DNA of 22,796 nucleotides, taken from the NCBI GenBank assembly GCA_020028535.1, contig JAIBHM010000023.1:1-22796 (forward strand), read 5' to 3'. The position numbers and the translations under genes were made by a program. This document shows positions 13,794 to 20,942 of the stretch, piece by piece. The notes below the pieces were generated by a model that searched no databases, was not told the DNA's origin, and was given only the letters and a program-made list of their open reading frames with translations. Every line of letters starts with the position of its first letter. Positions within the stretch are counted from its first letter, which is position 1. Source of the stretch: Armatimonadota bacterium. Lineage in GTDB: Bacteria > Sysuimicrobiota > Sysuimicrobiia > Sysuimicrobiales > Kaftiobacteriaceae.

Positions 13794-16042
13794 TTCTGCG
13801 GCGCCTCCACCTGCGCCGCTTCCTCGGACTGCCGGACGCGGCGTACGATTTCGCGCCGGGCATCAACGTCATCATCGGGCCCAACGAGGCAGGCAAATCC
13901 ACGCTCCGGACGGCTATACGCACCGTGCTCTACGAAAACCCAGCCACGACATCGCCAAAATCACGCGACCAGTTCCGCACGTGGGGCGTAGATGATCCGC
14001 CTGAATTGGTCTTAGAGTTCGAGCTCAACGGCCGGCGTTTCACACTGACGAAGAACTACGCCACGCGCAAGGTTGTGCTCGGGGATGCCGCCGGTCAGAC
14101 GTGGGAACAGCACAAAAGCGTTCAAGAGCGGGTGGTGGCCGCCCTGGGGCTCCCCACCGATGACCTGTTTGACGCCACCGCGCACATCGCGCAGACCCAC
14201 CTCGAACGGATCCACGTCACGAGCATCGGAAAGGAACTCGGGCGGATTATCGGCGGCGGGGGCGAGGATGTCACCACGGCGCTGAGGCGTCTGGAGACGC
14301 ACATCAAAGCCCTCGAGCGGGGCAGCAGGACCGTCGCAGTCAAGGAACCCGGTCAACTCGTGGCGTTGGAGCGCAAGGTCGCCGCGCTTCGCGAAGAGGT
14401 TGACGCGCTGCGGCGAAACGCCGCGCAGGCGGATCGGTCACGAGTGGAGTTGACCGCCATCAGCGCGGCACGTGCCCAGCTGGCCGAGCAGTTCGGTGCG
14501 AAGAAGACGCTGCTGGAGAGCAATCAGGAAATCCTCCGTGATGAAGAGCGTCTGGCCGCCCTCAAGCGCGAGGAAGCGATGTGGGAGCAAAAGGTGAGGG
14601 ACATCGGCGACCTGGGCAAGCGACTCGCCGCCCTCGACCGGGATCTCGAACAGGCAACAGCGCGGGGCGTCCCGGCCGACGCGCCGACCCGCCAGGCCCG
14701 CACGTTGTCCGAACGGTTGCAGGCACGCGAGCGCGATCTCGAGGTGGTCCGCCATGAGCTCGAGACGCCGGAAACCGGGCGCCGTCCTCCCGTCGCCGCA
14801 TGGGTGCTCGTGATGGTCAGCGCGATCCTTGTCGGCCTCGGGCTGCTGGCCCGCGGCACGTGGGGTCCGGTTGCCTCGATGCTCATCGTGGCCGGCATCG
14901 CCGCTATGGCGGCGGGGGGAATCTTGATCTCCCGGGCCGCGCGTGCCGCGCAACTCGCTGTGTTGCGGCGTGAGGAACGCGAGAGACGGGAACAGACGCT
15001 CGAGGATGAGCTCAGACAGGTTGGCGTGCAGCTTGATGGGGCGCTGGCGGCGCTGGGGTGTGCCTCAGTGGCGGAGGCCGAGGATCGCGTTCGCGGCTAT
15101 CGTGACCTGGTCAGGGAACGGCAGCAGGTCGCCGAGTTCGTTCAGCGATTGCGCGAGGGCAGCGACGACGAAGCCCTCGCGGAGCGCTGGAAGACCGTGC
15201 GCCGCGACGTCTTCGGCCTGGAGGAGCGCCTTCGCGCCCCCGAGGTGACGGCAAAGCGGATGACGCCCCTCCAGGTGCAAGGCCTGGAACGCGAGGTCGG
15301 GGATCTCGAGGGGCAGCTCACGCAGGCGCAGCGGCGCGAGATGAAGATCACCGTCGATCTCGAGCGATTGACGACCGATTCCGAAGAGCTGGCGGCGAAA
15401 GACGAACAGCTGGCGGAGGCCGACGAAGCCCTGGCCATGATCCGGCGCCACCACGAGGTCTGCACTGAGGCGCTGGCCGTACTCACCGAGGCCCGACGGC
15501 TGGCTGAGGTGCCGCTCCGTGAGGTGGTGGAGAAGCGGGCGGGGGAGTTTCTGGCTGCCGCTACAGAGGGTCGATACAAGCGCCTGGGTCGATACAAGCG
15601 CCTGGCTGTCGAACCGGAAACATTGAGCCTTTCGGTCTGGTCGGACGAGGCGGGGGGATGGATCGAGGCCGCAGAACCCCACCTCAGCCGCGGCACCGTG
15701 GACCTGGTCTACCTCGCCGCACGCCTGGCGCTCGTTACCGTGCTGACCGGCGGCAGGCGCCCGCCGCTGCTCTTCGACGACCCCTTCATCACTTTTGACG
15801 ATCGCCGTCGGGCAGGAGCCCTGGCGCTCTTGCGGGAGCTGAGCCGTGACCACCAGGTGTTTCTCTTCACATACACCCGGCACTACGACCAGTTTGCCGA
15901 CCGCCTGATCGAACTGCCGGACCGGACCGCTCTGCAGGCCGCCCCCGCGGGCATTCCGGCCCCAGTTACCGCGCCTTCCGCCACGCCCGAACCTACCGCT
16001 CCGAGCCCCGTCGGGCCCCTCTGGGAACCGCATCCACATTGA
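13790..16042 (+). CDS. SbcC/YhaN-like coiled-coil AAA ATPase with central membrane segments
   Basis: This 750-residue SMC-like ATPase has Walker A GPNEAGKST (residues 30-38), a Q-loop region near AHIAQTHLERIHVTS, signature LSRGTVDLVYLAARLAL (632-648) and Walker B LLFDDPF with Asp663-Asp664. The middle, about residues 190-590, is coiled coil, broken at about 335-384 by two hydrophobic helices (AAWVLVMVSAILVGLGLL and ASMLIVAGIAAMAAGGILI). No CxxC zinc hook is present. This resembles YhaN rather than SbcC. The start is TTG at 13790, overlapping the phosphoesterase stop by 4 nt, with GGGAGG upstream. Residues 595-606 contain an exact repeat of RYKRLG from an 18-bp duplication. The C-terminal 45 residues are Pro/Ala-rich and not conserved-looking. 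It likely couples ATP hydrolysis to DNA-end processing with the SbcD-like protein, perhaps at the membrane. Confidence 0.88.
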   Translation: MILRRLHLRRFLGLPDAAYDFAPGINVIIGPNEAGKSTLRTAIRTVLYENPATTSPKSRDQFRTWGVDDPPELVLEFELNGRRFTLTKNYATRKVVLGDAAGQTWEQHKSVQERVVAALGLPTDDLFDATAHIAQTHLERIHVTSIGKELGRIIGGGGEDVTTALRRLETHIKALERGSRTVAVKEPGQLVALERKVAALREEVDALRRNAAQADRSRVELTAISAARAQLAEQFGAKKTLLESNQEILRDEERLAALKREEAMWEQKVRDIGDLGKRLAALDRDLEQATARGVPADAPTRQARTLSERLQARERDLEVVRHELETPETGRRPPVAAWVLVMVSAILVGLGLLARGTWGPVASMLIVAGIAAMAAGGILISRAARAAQLAVLRREERERREQTLEDELRQVGVQLDGALAALGCASVAEAEDRVRGYRDLVRERQQVAEFVQRLREGSDDEALAERWKTVRRDVFGLEERLRAPEVTAKRMTPLQVQGLEREVGDLEGQLTQAQRREMKITVDLERLTTDSEELAAKDEQLAEADEALAMIRRHHEVCTEALAVLTEARRLAEVPLREVVEKRAGEFLAAATEGRYKRLGRYKRLAVEPETLSLSVWSDEAGGWIEAAEPHLSRGTVDLVYLAARLALVTVLTGGRRPPLLFDDPFITFDDRRRAGALALLRELSRDHQVFLFTYTRHYDQFADRLIELPDRTALQAAPAGIPAPVTAPSATPEPTAPSPVGPLWEPHPH
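15570..15605 (+). repeat. Perfect 18-bp tandem duplication inside the SbcC/YhaN-like gene
   Basis: The unit GTCGATACAAGCGCCTGG occurs at 15570-15587 and again without any gap or mismatch at 15588-15605. It keeps the frame and duplicates six residues, giving RYKRLG then RYKRLA at residues 595-606, just before the VEPETLSLSVW segment that leads to the ABC signature. Perfect identity suggests a recent slippage event. A misassembly or sequencing artefact is also possible. Confidence 0.95.
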
Positions 16043-16068
16043 CCCCGCCTGCCTAGCCGGGCTAAAAT
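16039..16068 (+). promoter_or_regulatory. Probable rny promoter
   Basis: TTGACC at 16039-16044 (five of six matches to the -35 consensus) and TAAAAT at 16063-16068 (five of six to the -10 consensus) are separated by 18 bp. The -35 box overlaps the stop codon of the upstream ATPase gene. The 110-nt gap to rny is the longest in the window, and no rho-independent terminator is evident. This would start a separate transcript for rny-ymdB and the genes after it. Confidence 0.6.
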
Positions 16069-16137
16069 TGTTATTTGAGGCAGCGACCACTACACCGAGA
16101 GGTGATAGTAAGGAAGCGACGTACGCCTACAACCCAG

Positions 16138-16146
16138 AGGAGGTGA
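16138..16146 (+). promoter_or_regulatory. Strong ribosome-binding site of rny, deciding an ATC start
   Basis: AGGAGGTGA is an extended complement of the 16S rRNA 3' end. Counting 6 nt downstream brings ATC at 16153-16155. The TGA inside this element is an in-frame stop for rny, so the coding frame opens only after it. The next conventional start, GTG 16183, is 36 nt away and has no good Shine-Dalgarno sequence. Confidence 0.75.
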
Positions 16147-16152
16147 CCCGCC

Positions 16153-17691
16153 ATCCAACTCACCCCAGAAGTCATTGCACTTGTGGCGGGGTTGATCGCG
16201 TTCCTCCTTGGATATCTCCTGCGCAGATACGTCGCCGAGGCGCGGATTAGATCGGCCGAAGAGGCCGCCCGACGGATCAATGAGCAAGCCCTGAAAGAGG
16301 CCGAGGCGAAGAAACGTGAAGCGATCGTTGAGGCCAAAGATGAAGCGTTCCGTCTCAAGCGCGAGGCGGAACATGAGATCCGCGAGCAGCGGGCCGAGCT
16401 CCAGCGTCTTGAGCGGCGCCTGGTCCAGCGCGAAGAATCCCAGGATCGCAAGACGGAGGCCGTAGAGCAACGCGAACGAGGCCTGACCCAGAAGGAAGCC
16501 GAACTTGCGAAGGCGCGTGAAGAGGCCGCCGCGACCTTCGCCCAGCACCAAGCAGAACTTGAGCGCATCTCCGGCCTGACGGCCGAGCAGGCCCGCGAGC
16601 AACTTCATCGCCGGGTCGAGGAGTCGGCGCGCGGGGAAGCCCTGCAGATCGTCAAGAAGATCGAGGCGGAAGCCCGCGAGGAGGCGGACCGCCGCGCACG
16701 CGAGATCATTGCGCTCGCCATTCAGCGCTGCGCCGCCGATCACACTGCGGACGTCACCGTTTCCGTTGTCCCCCTGCCCAACGACGACATGAAGGGTCGG
16801 ATCATCGGCCGCGAGGGCCGGAACATCCGCACCCTGGAGGGCCTCACCGGCGTCGACCTGATCATCGACGATACCCCGGAGGCCGTGACCCTGTCGTCCT
16901 TCGACCCGATCCGCCGCGAGATCGCCAAGATCGCGCTGGAGAAACTCATTGCCGACGGCCGCATCCACCCCGCACGCATCGAGGAAATGGTCGAGAAGTC
17001 CCAGCGCGAGCTGGAACAGCGCATCCGCGAGGAAGGCGAACGCGCGGCGTTCGAGGCCGGCGTGCACGGCCTGCACCCCGAGGAGATCAAGCTGCTCGGC
17101 CGGCTGCGCTTCCGCTACTCCTACGGCCAGAACCTGTTGCAGCATTCGGTCGAAGTCGCGTTGCTCAGCGGTCTGATGGCCCAATTGCTGGATGCAAACC
17201 CGCAACTGGCGCGCCGCGCCGGACTGCTCCACGACATCGGCAAAGCGCTTACACACGAAGTCGAAGGCACACACGCCACGATCGGCGTGGACATCTGCCG
17301 CCGCTACCACGAGCCGCCCGAAGTCCTCAACGCCATCACCTATCACCACGGCGATGAGGAGGCTCGCTGTACGGAGGCGATCCTGGTCGCCGCGGCGGAC
17401 GCCATCTCCGCGGCGCGCCCTGGCGCCCGTAAGGAGACCGCCGAGATGTACGTCAAGCGCTTGGAGAACCTGGAGCGGATCGCTACGTCGTTCCCCGGCG
17501 TGGAGAAAGCCTACGCCATCCAGGCGGGACGCGAGGTGCGCGTCATCGTGCGGCCGACCGACGTGGATGACACAACCGCCCAGTCGCTGGCGCGGGAGAT
17601 GGCCAAGAAGATCGAGGACGAGATGGAGTATCCGGGTCAGATCAAGGTGACCGTGCTGCGCGAGACCCGGGTCATCGAATACGCCAAGTAA
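16153..17691 (+). CDS. rny: Ribonuclease Y
   Basis: This endoribonuclease starts mRNA decay at the membrane. From the proposed ATC start it has 512 residues (B. subtilis RNase Y about 520). Residues 7-24 are a membrane helix (VIALVAGLIAFLLGYLL), residues 28-190 a highly charged coiled coil, and a KH RNA-binding domain holds GRIIGREGRNIR (215-226). The HD domain carries LLHDIGKAL with His360-Asp361, and AITYHHGDEE follows. I chose ATC 16153 because a strong Shine-Dalgarno lies 6 nt upstream and the resulting anchor is of full length; GTG 16183 would cut the helix to 13 residues. A sequencing error in an original ATG is the main alternative. The stop TAA overlaps the ymdB ATG by one base, matching the Bacillota pair rny-ymdB. 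Confidence 0.95.
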   Translation: MQLTPEVIALVAGLIAFLLGYLLRRYVAEARIRSAEEAARRINEQALKEAEAKKREAIVEAKDEAFRLKREAEHEIREQRAELQRLERRLVQREESQDRKTEAVEQRERGLTQKEAELAKAREEAAATFAQHQAELERISGLTAEQAREQLHRRVEESARGEALQIVKKIEAEAREEADRRAREIIALAIQRCAADHTADVTVSVVPLPNDDMKGRIIGREGRNIRTLEGLTGVDLIIDDTPEAVTLSSFDPIRREIAKIALEKLIADGRIHPARIEEMVEKSQRELEQRIREEGERAAFEAGVHGLHPEEIKLLGRLRFRYSYGQNLLQHSVEVALLSGLMAQLLDANPQLARRAGLLHDIGKALTHEVEGTHATIGVDICRRYHEPPEVLNAITYHHGDEEARCTEAILVAAADAISAARPGARKETAEMYVKRLENLERIATSFPGVEKAYAIQAGREVRVIVRPTDVDDTTAQSLAREMAKKIEDEMEYPGQIKVTVLRETRVIEYAK

Positions 17692-18485
17692 TGCGCATCC
17701 TCTTCGTGGGGGATGTTCACGGCAAGCCGGGGCGGCGGATCCTCAAGGAGCGCCTGCCCCGGCTGCGCAGCCGCTTCGAGGCCAATCTGGTCATCGTCAA
17801 CGGCGAGAACGCCGCGGGAGGCGCCGGCATCAGCGCCGACGTCGCCCAGGAATTGCTCGCATCCGGCGCCGACGTCATCACCGGCGGGAACCACACCTGG
17901 CACCACCGCGACGCCTTTGAGCTGCTGGATGCCGAGACTCGCATCGTGCGGCCCCTCAACTATCCGGCCGGAACCCCCGGCCGTGGATCGGCGGTCGTCG
18001 CCGCCGCTCGGAATACCACGCGTGTCGCGGTCCTGAACGCTCAGGGCCGCGTCTTCATGCCGGTCCCGATCGACGATCCCTTCCGCATCCTGCGTGCGGA
18101 GGTCGACCGGCTGCGCGAGCAGACGCCCGTAATCGTCGTCGACATGCACGCTGAAGCCACCAGCGAGAAGGTGGCGCTGGGCTGGTATCTCGACGGAAAG
18201 GTGAGCGCCGTCATCGGCACGCACACCCACGTGCAGACCGCGGACGAGCGCGTGCTGCCGGAGGGGACGGCCTACATCACCGACGTCGGCATGACGGGAC
18301 CGCTCGACGGTGTGCTCGGCATGGACCGCGAGCGCATCATCGAGCGGTTCCTCACAGCGCTGCCCGTGCGCTTTGAGGTCGCCGCCGGCCCGGCGCAGCT
18401 GAACGCGGTGGCCCTGGACATCGACGAAGACAGCGGACGCGCGCGCTCGATCGTGCGCATTCGCGAAACCGACGATGCGGATTGA
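17691..18485 (+). CDS. ymdB: YmdB-type metallophosphoesterase (TIGR00282 family)
   Basis: This 264-residue protein keeps every metal-site motif of YmdB: FVGDVHGKPGRR with Asp8, NGENAAGG with Glu39 and Asn40, GGNHTWHH with Asn67 and His68, DMHAEATSEK with His153, and GTHTHVQTAD with His178 and His180. In Bacillus it hydrolyses 2',3'-cyclic nucleotides and affects biofilm and motility decisions. The ATG at 17691 overlaps the rny stop (TAATG), and the rny-ymdB pairing is widely conserved, suggesting a shared RNA-turnover role: RNase Y cuts RNA and YmdB may act on cyclic nucleotide products. It overlaps the PHP gene by 11 nt. Assignment is firm; the physiological role here is inferred. Confidence 0.95.
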   Translation: MRILFVGDVHGKPGRRILKERLPRLRSRFEANLVIVNGENAAGGAGISADVAQELLASGADVITGGNHTWHHRDAFELLDAETRIVRPLNYPAGTPGRGSAVVAAARNTTRVAVLNAQGRVFMPVPIDDPFRILRAEVDRLREQTPVIVVDMHAEATSEKVALGWYLDGKVSAVIGTHTHVQTADERVLPEGTAYITDVGMTGPLDGVLGMDRERIIERFLTALPVRFEVAAGPAQLNAVALDIDEDSGRARSIVRIRETDDAD

Positions 18486-19305
18486 CCTGCACGTGCACAC
18501 GACGGCGTCCGACGGGCTGCTGTCACCTGGGCGCCTGTTGGCTCTCGCCAAGGACGCCGGCGTGGGTATTTTGGCCGTCGCCGATCATGACTCAACAGAC
18601 GCTGTCGATGCGGCAATGAACGAGGGATGGCGTCTGGGTGTTGAGGTCATTCCGGCCGTCGAGATCAACACGGACGTCGACACCACCGAAGTGCACGTGC
18701 TTGGGTACTACATTGACCACCATCAGCACTGGCTGCAGGAGTTCCTGACACGCCAGCGCGACGGACGCGTGAACCGGGCGGCCAGGATGGTGGAAAAGCT
18801 CAACGCCCTGGGAATTCCCGTCACGTTCGAGCGCGTGAGGGCGATCGCCGGTGGGGCGGTGGGACGCCCCCACGTAGCCCGCGCGCTCATCGAAGCCGGA
18901 GTCGTCAAGTCGACGGAGGAAGCGTTCGAGAGGTACATCGGCCGGAATGGCCCGGCCTACATCGAGCGAATGAAAGTCACGCCGGAGGAAGCCGTCCACG
19001 TCATCCTGAAAGCGGGAGGCATCCCGGTGCTGGCACATCCAGGGTGGGGCGTACGCGAGGAGATGATTCCCCCGCTGGTGCAGGGTGGACTCGAGGGCCT
19101 TGAAGTCTATTATCCGGACCATACGCCCGCCATGGTGACACGCTTCCTCGAGATCGCGGCGCAACTCCATCTCCTGGTCACCGGCGGCACGGACTTCCAC
19201 GGCGGGGACCTCGCCACACGCGTGGGCGTCGGCAGCCAGTACGTCCCTGTCGACGCTGTAGAGCGACTGAAGGAGCGCGCCGGCTCGAAGGCGCAGAGAC
19301 ACTAG
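18475..19305 (+). CDS. PHP-domain metal-dependent phosphoesterase (TrpH/YciV-like)
   Basis: This 276-residue protein has a complete PHP metal centre: RIDLHVHTTASDG (His6, His8, Asp13), AVADHDST, AVEINTD, a central RPHVARALIEAG, VLAHPGWG and TGGTDFHG. This is the pattern of the TrpH/YciV group, whose members hydrolyse 3',5'-bisphosphonucleotides or act as 5'-3' exonucleases on short RNA (RNase AM in E. coli). Placement straight after rny and ymdB, with an 11-nt overlap, fits a job in finishing RNA fragments, though that is inference. The start ATG 18475 aligns directly with the first PHP motif and leaves no room for a shorter choice. Substrate cannot be decided from the sequence. Confidence 0.9.
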   Translation: MRIDLHVHTTASDGLLSPGRLLALAKDAGVGILAVADHDSTDAVDAAMNEGWRLGVEVIPAVEINTDVDTTEVHVLGYYIDHHQHWLQEFLTRQRDGRVNRAARMVEKLNALGIPVTFERVRAIAGGAVGRPHVARALIEAGVVKSTEEAFERYIGRNGPAYIERMKVTPEEAVHVILKAGGIPVLAHPGWGVREEMIPPLVQGGLEGLEVYYPDHTPAMVTRFLEIAAQLHLLVTGGTDFHGGDLATRVGVGSQYVPVDAVERLKERAGSKAQRH

Positions 19306-19321
19306 GTCAGAGGAGAACCAT

Positions 19322-19540
19322 ATGCGCTGTCCGCAGTGTGGAACGGAGAACCCAACTGGGAAGATCGTATGCCGGAACTGTGGCACAAGATTGAGGGTAG
19401 GGGCAGGGGGCCCGGTGGTCCTCGGTGCCATCAGTGAAGAGGAGTTGATACGCCGCGTACGCGTCGACATGCGCAAGCTGCTCTTTGTTACCGGTATCGT
19501 CATAGTCTTCGGTGTCGTCCTCGGGTTCCTCATCCGCTAG
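19322..19540 (+). CDS. Small zinc-ribbon protein with C-terminal membrane anchor
   Basis: This 72-residue protein begins MRCPQCGTENPTGKIVCRNC, giving a CxxC-X10-CxxC zinc ribbon (Cys3, Cys6, Cys17, Cys20). A Gly-rich linker and a charged segment (SEEELIRRVRVDMRK) follow, then a single hydrophobic helix at about residues 53-71 that ends the protein. The topology suggests a tail-anchored protein with the ribbon in the cytoplasm. A good ribosome-binding site (AGAGGAGA, from 19309) lies upstream, and the gene sits 16 nt after the PHP gene and 12 nt before selA. The function is unknown; it resembles the many short zinc-ribbon membrane proteins of Gram-positive and related bacteria. The strong site and conserved-looking motif make it a real gene. 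Confidence 0.85.
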   Translation: MRCPQCGTENPTGKIVCRNCGTRLRVGAGGPVVLGAISEEELIRRVRVDMRKLLFVTGIVIVFGVVLGFLIR

Positions 19541-19552
19541 GAGATCAGGGCA

Positions 19553-20926
19553 ATGGGCGTCGCCGACCTGCGGAAACTGCCGTCCGTCGAGAGGCTCCTT
19601 CAGCACCTCGAGGCCGCGAACTCAGGCCTGCCGCGGGCGTTGCTGGTGGACGCGGCGCGCGCGGCCGTCGAAGCCACACGCGAGCGCCTTCTGCGCGGCG
19701 AGGAAGTGAGCCCGGACGTCGGCTCGCTCGTGGAGAACGCGCTCCGGATCGCCCGTACGCGCGGGACGCCGACGCTGACACGGGCGGTCAACGCCACCGG
19801 CATCATCCTCCACACGAACCTCGGCCGCGCCCCACTCAGCCTGCGAGCGGCCCAGGCCGTGGCCGAGGTCGCGGTGGGATACTCAATGCTCGAGATCGAC
19901 CGCGATACAGGACGCCGCGGATCCCGACATCAACACGTCGAGCCCCTGCTGACACGCCTCAGCGGCGCCGAAGCGGCCACCGCGGTGAACAACAACGCCG
20001 GCGCAGTGCTGCTCGCGCTCTCTGCGCTTGCCCGCGGCAAGGAGGTCATCGTCTCGCGGGGAGAGCTGGTGGAGATCGGCGGCTCGTTCCGTCTGCCCGA
20101 TGTGATGGCGCAAAGCGGCGCGCACCTCGTCGAAGTCGGCACGACCAACCGCACCTACGCGCGCGACTACGAACGCGCCGTCACCAAGGAAACAGGGCTG
20201 CTCTTGAAAGTCCATCGCAGCAACTTCGTGGTGAGCGGCTTTGTCCACGAAGCGTCTCCCGCCGAGCTCGTCGAGATCGGCCGCCGCCACGGCATCCCGG
20301 TCATGTTCGACCTGGGCAGCGGCTGCCTCATCGACTTACGACCTGGGGGGCTTCCGTATGAGCCTACGGCGCAGGACGCCGTCGGCATGGGCTACGACCT
20401 GGTCACATTCAGCGGCGACAAGTTGCTGGGCGGGCCGCAGGCCGGGCTCGTGGTGGGGCGGACGAAGTTTGTCGAGATGGTGCGGGCTCATCCCCTCGCG
20501 CGCGCGCTCCGCATGGATAAGCTGGATTACGCCGCGCTTGGAGCGACGCTGTCGGCGTATCTTGATCCCTCGACGGTGTGGGATGAGATCCCGGTGCTGC
20601 GGATGCTCACACGATCCCATGATGCGCTCCGGGCTGCGGCCGAGGAGTTGAGGGATGCGCTGCGGTCGCGCGCGCCCGCGTCATGGCAGATCGACGTCGA
20701 ATCCACCACGTCCGAAGTCGGCGGAGGCTCCCTGCCGGAGGCGCACCTGCCGTCTTACGCGGTTGCAATACGGACACCCACACCGCTTGAAGAGCGAGAA
20801 CTCACCCTACGCCGGCACCATCCACCGGTGTTTGCCCGAATCGCCGAGAACGCGCTCCTCCTGGACGTGCGCGCGTTACTCCCCGGCGATGCGCTCATCA
20901 TCGTGAACGCCCTGACGTCCTCCTAG
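19553..20926 (+). CDS. selA: L-seryl-tRNA(Sec) selenium transferase (selenocysteine synthase)
   Basis: This 457-residue PLP enzyme converts serine on tRNA-Sec to selenocysteine using selenophosphate, in the cytoplasm as a large ring oligomer. The N-terminal domain (LRKLPSVERLLQHLE) resembles the region that holds the tRNA. INATGIILHTN-like sequence (VNATGIILHTNLGRAPLS), EIDRDTGRRGSRH, AATAVNNNAGAVLLALSA, LLKVHRSNFVVSGFV and FDLGSGCLID are all SelA hallmarks. The PLP lysine is Lys290 in VTFSGDKLLGGPQAGLV. Length is normal (about 460). The start ATG 19553 lies 12 nt after the zinc-ribbon stop, with AGGAG overlapping that stop. selB follows after 16 nt, a common arrangement. No sign of damage. 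Confidence 0.97.
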   Translation: MGVADLRKLPSVERLLQHLEAANSGLPRALLVDAARAAVEATRERLLRGEEVSPDVGSLVENALRIARTRGTPTLTRAVNATGIILHTNLGRAPLSLRAAQAVAEVAVGYSMLEIDRDTGRRGSRHQHVEPLLTRLSGAEAATAVNNNAGAVLLALSALARGKEVIVSRGELVEIGGSFRLPDVMAQSGAHLVEVGTTNRTYARDYERAVTKETGLLLKVHRSNFVVSGFVHEASPAELVEIGRRHGIPVMFDLGSGCLIDLRPGGLPYEPTAQDAVGMGYDLVTFSGDKLLGGPQAGLVVGRTKFVEMVRAHPLARALRMDKLDYAALGATLSAYLDPSTVWDEIPVLRMLTRSHDALRAAAEELRDALRSRAPASWQIDVESTTSEVGGGSLPEAHLPSYAVAIRTPTPLEERELTLRRHHPPVFARIAENALLLDVRALLPGDALIIVNALTSS

Positions 20927-20942
20927 CCAGTCTCCCAGCAAC

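Noticed and set aside
16054..16064. Inverted repeat TAGC-CGG-GCTA after the SbcC/YhaN-like gene as terminator
   Set aside because: The stem is only 4 bp and no run of T follows. It overlaps the spacer and -10 region of the probable rny promoter instead.
16068..16250. Small 60-codon frame starting at TTG upstream of rny
   Set aside because: It runs into rny in another frame, has a rare start without a ribosome-binding site, and shows no domain. The stretch is better read as the leader of rny.
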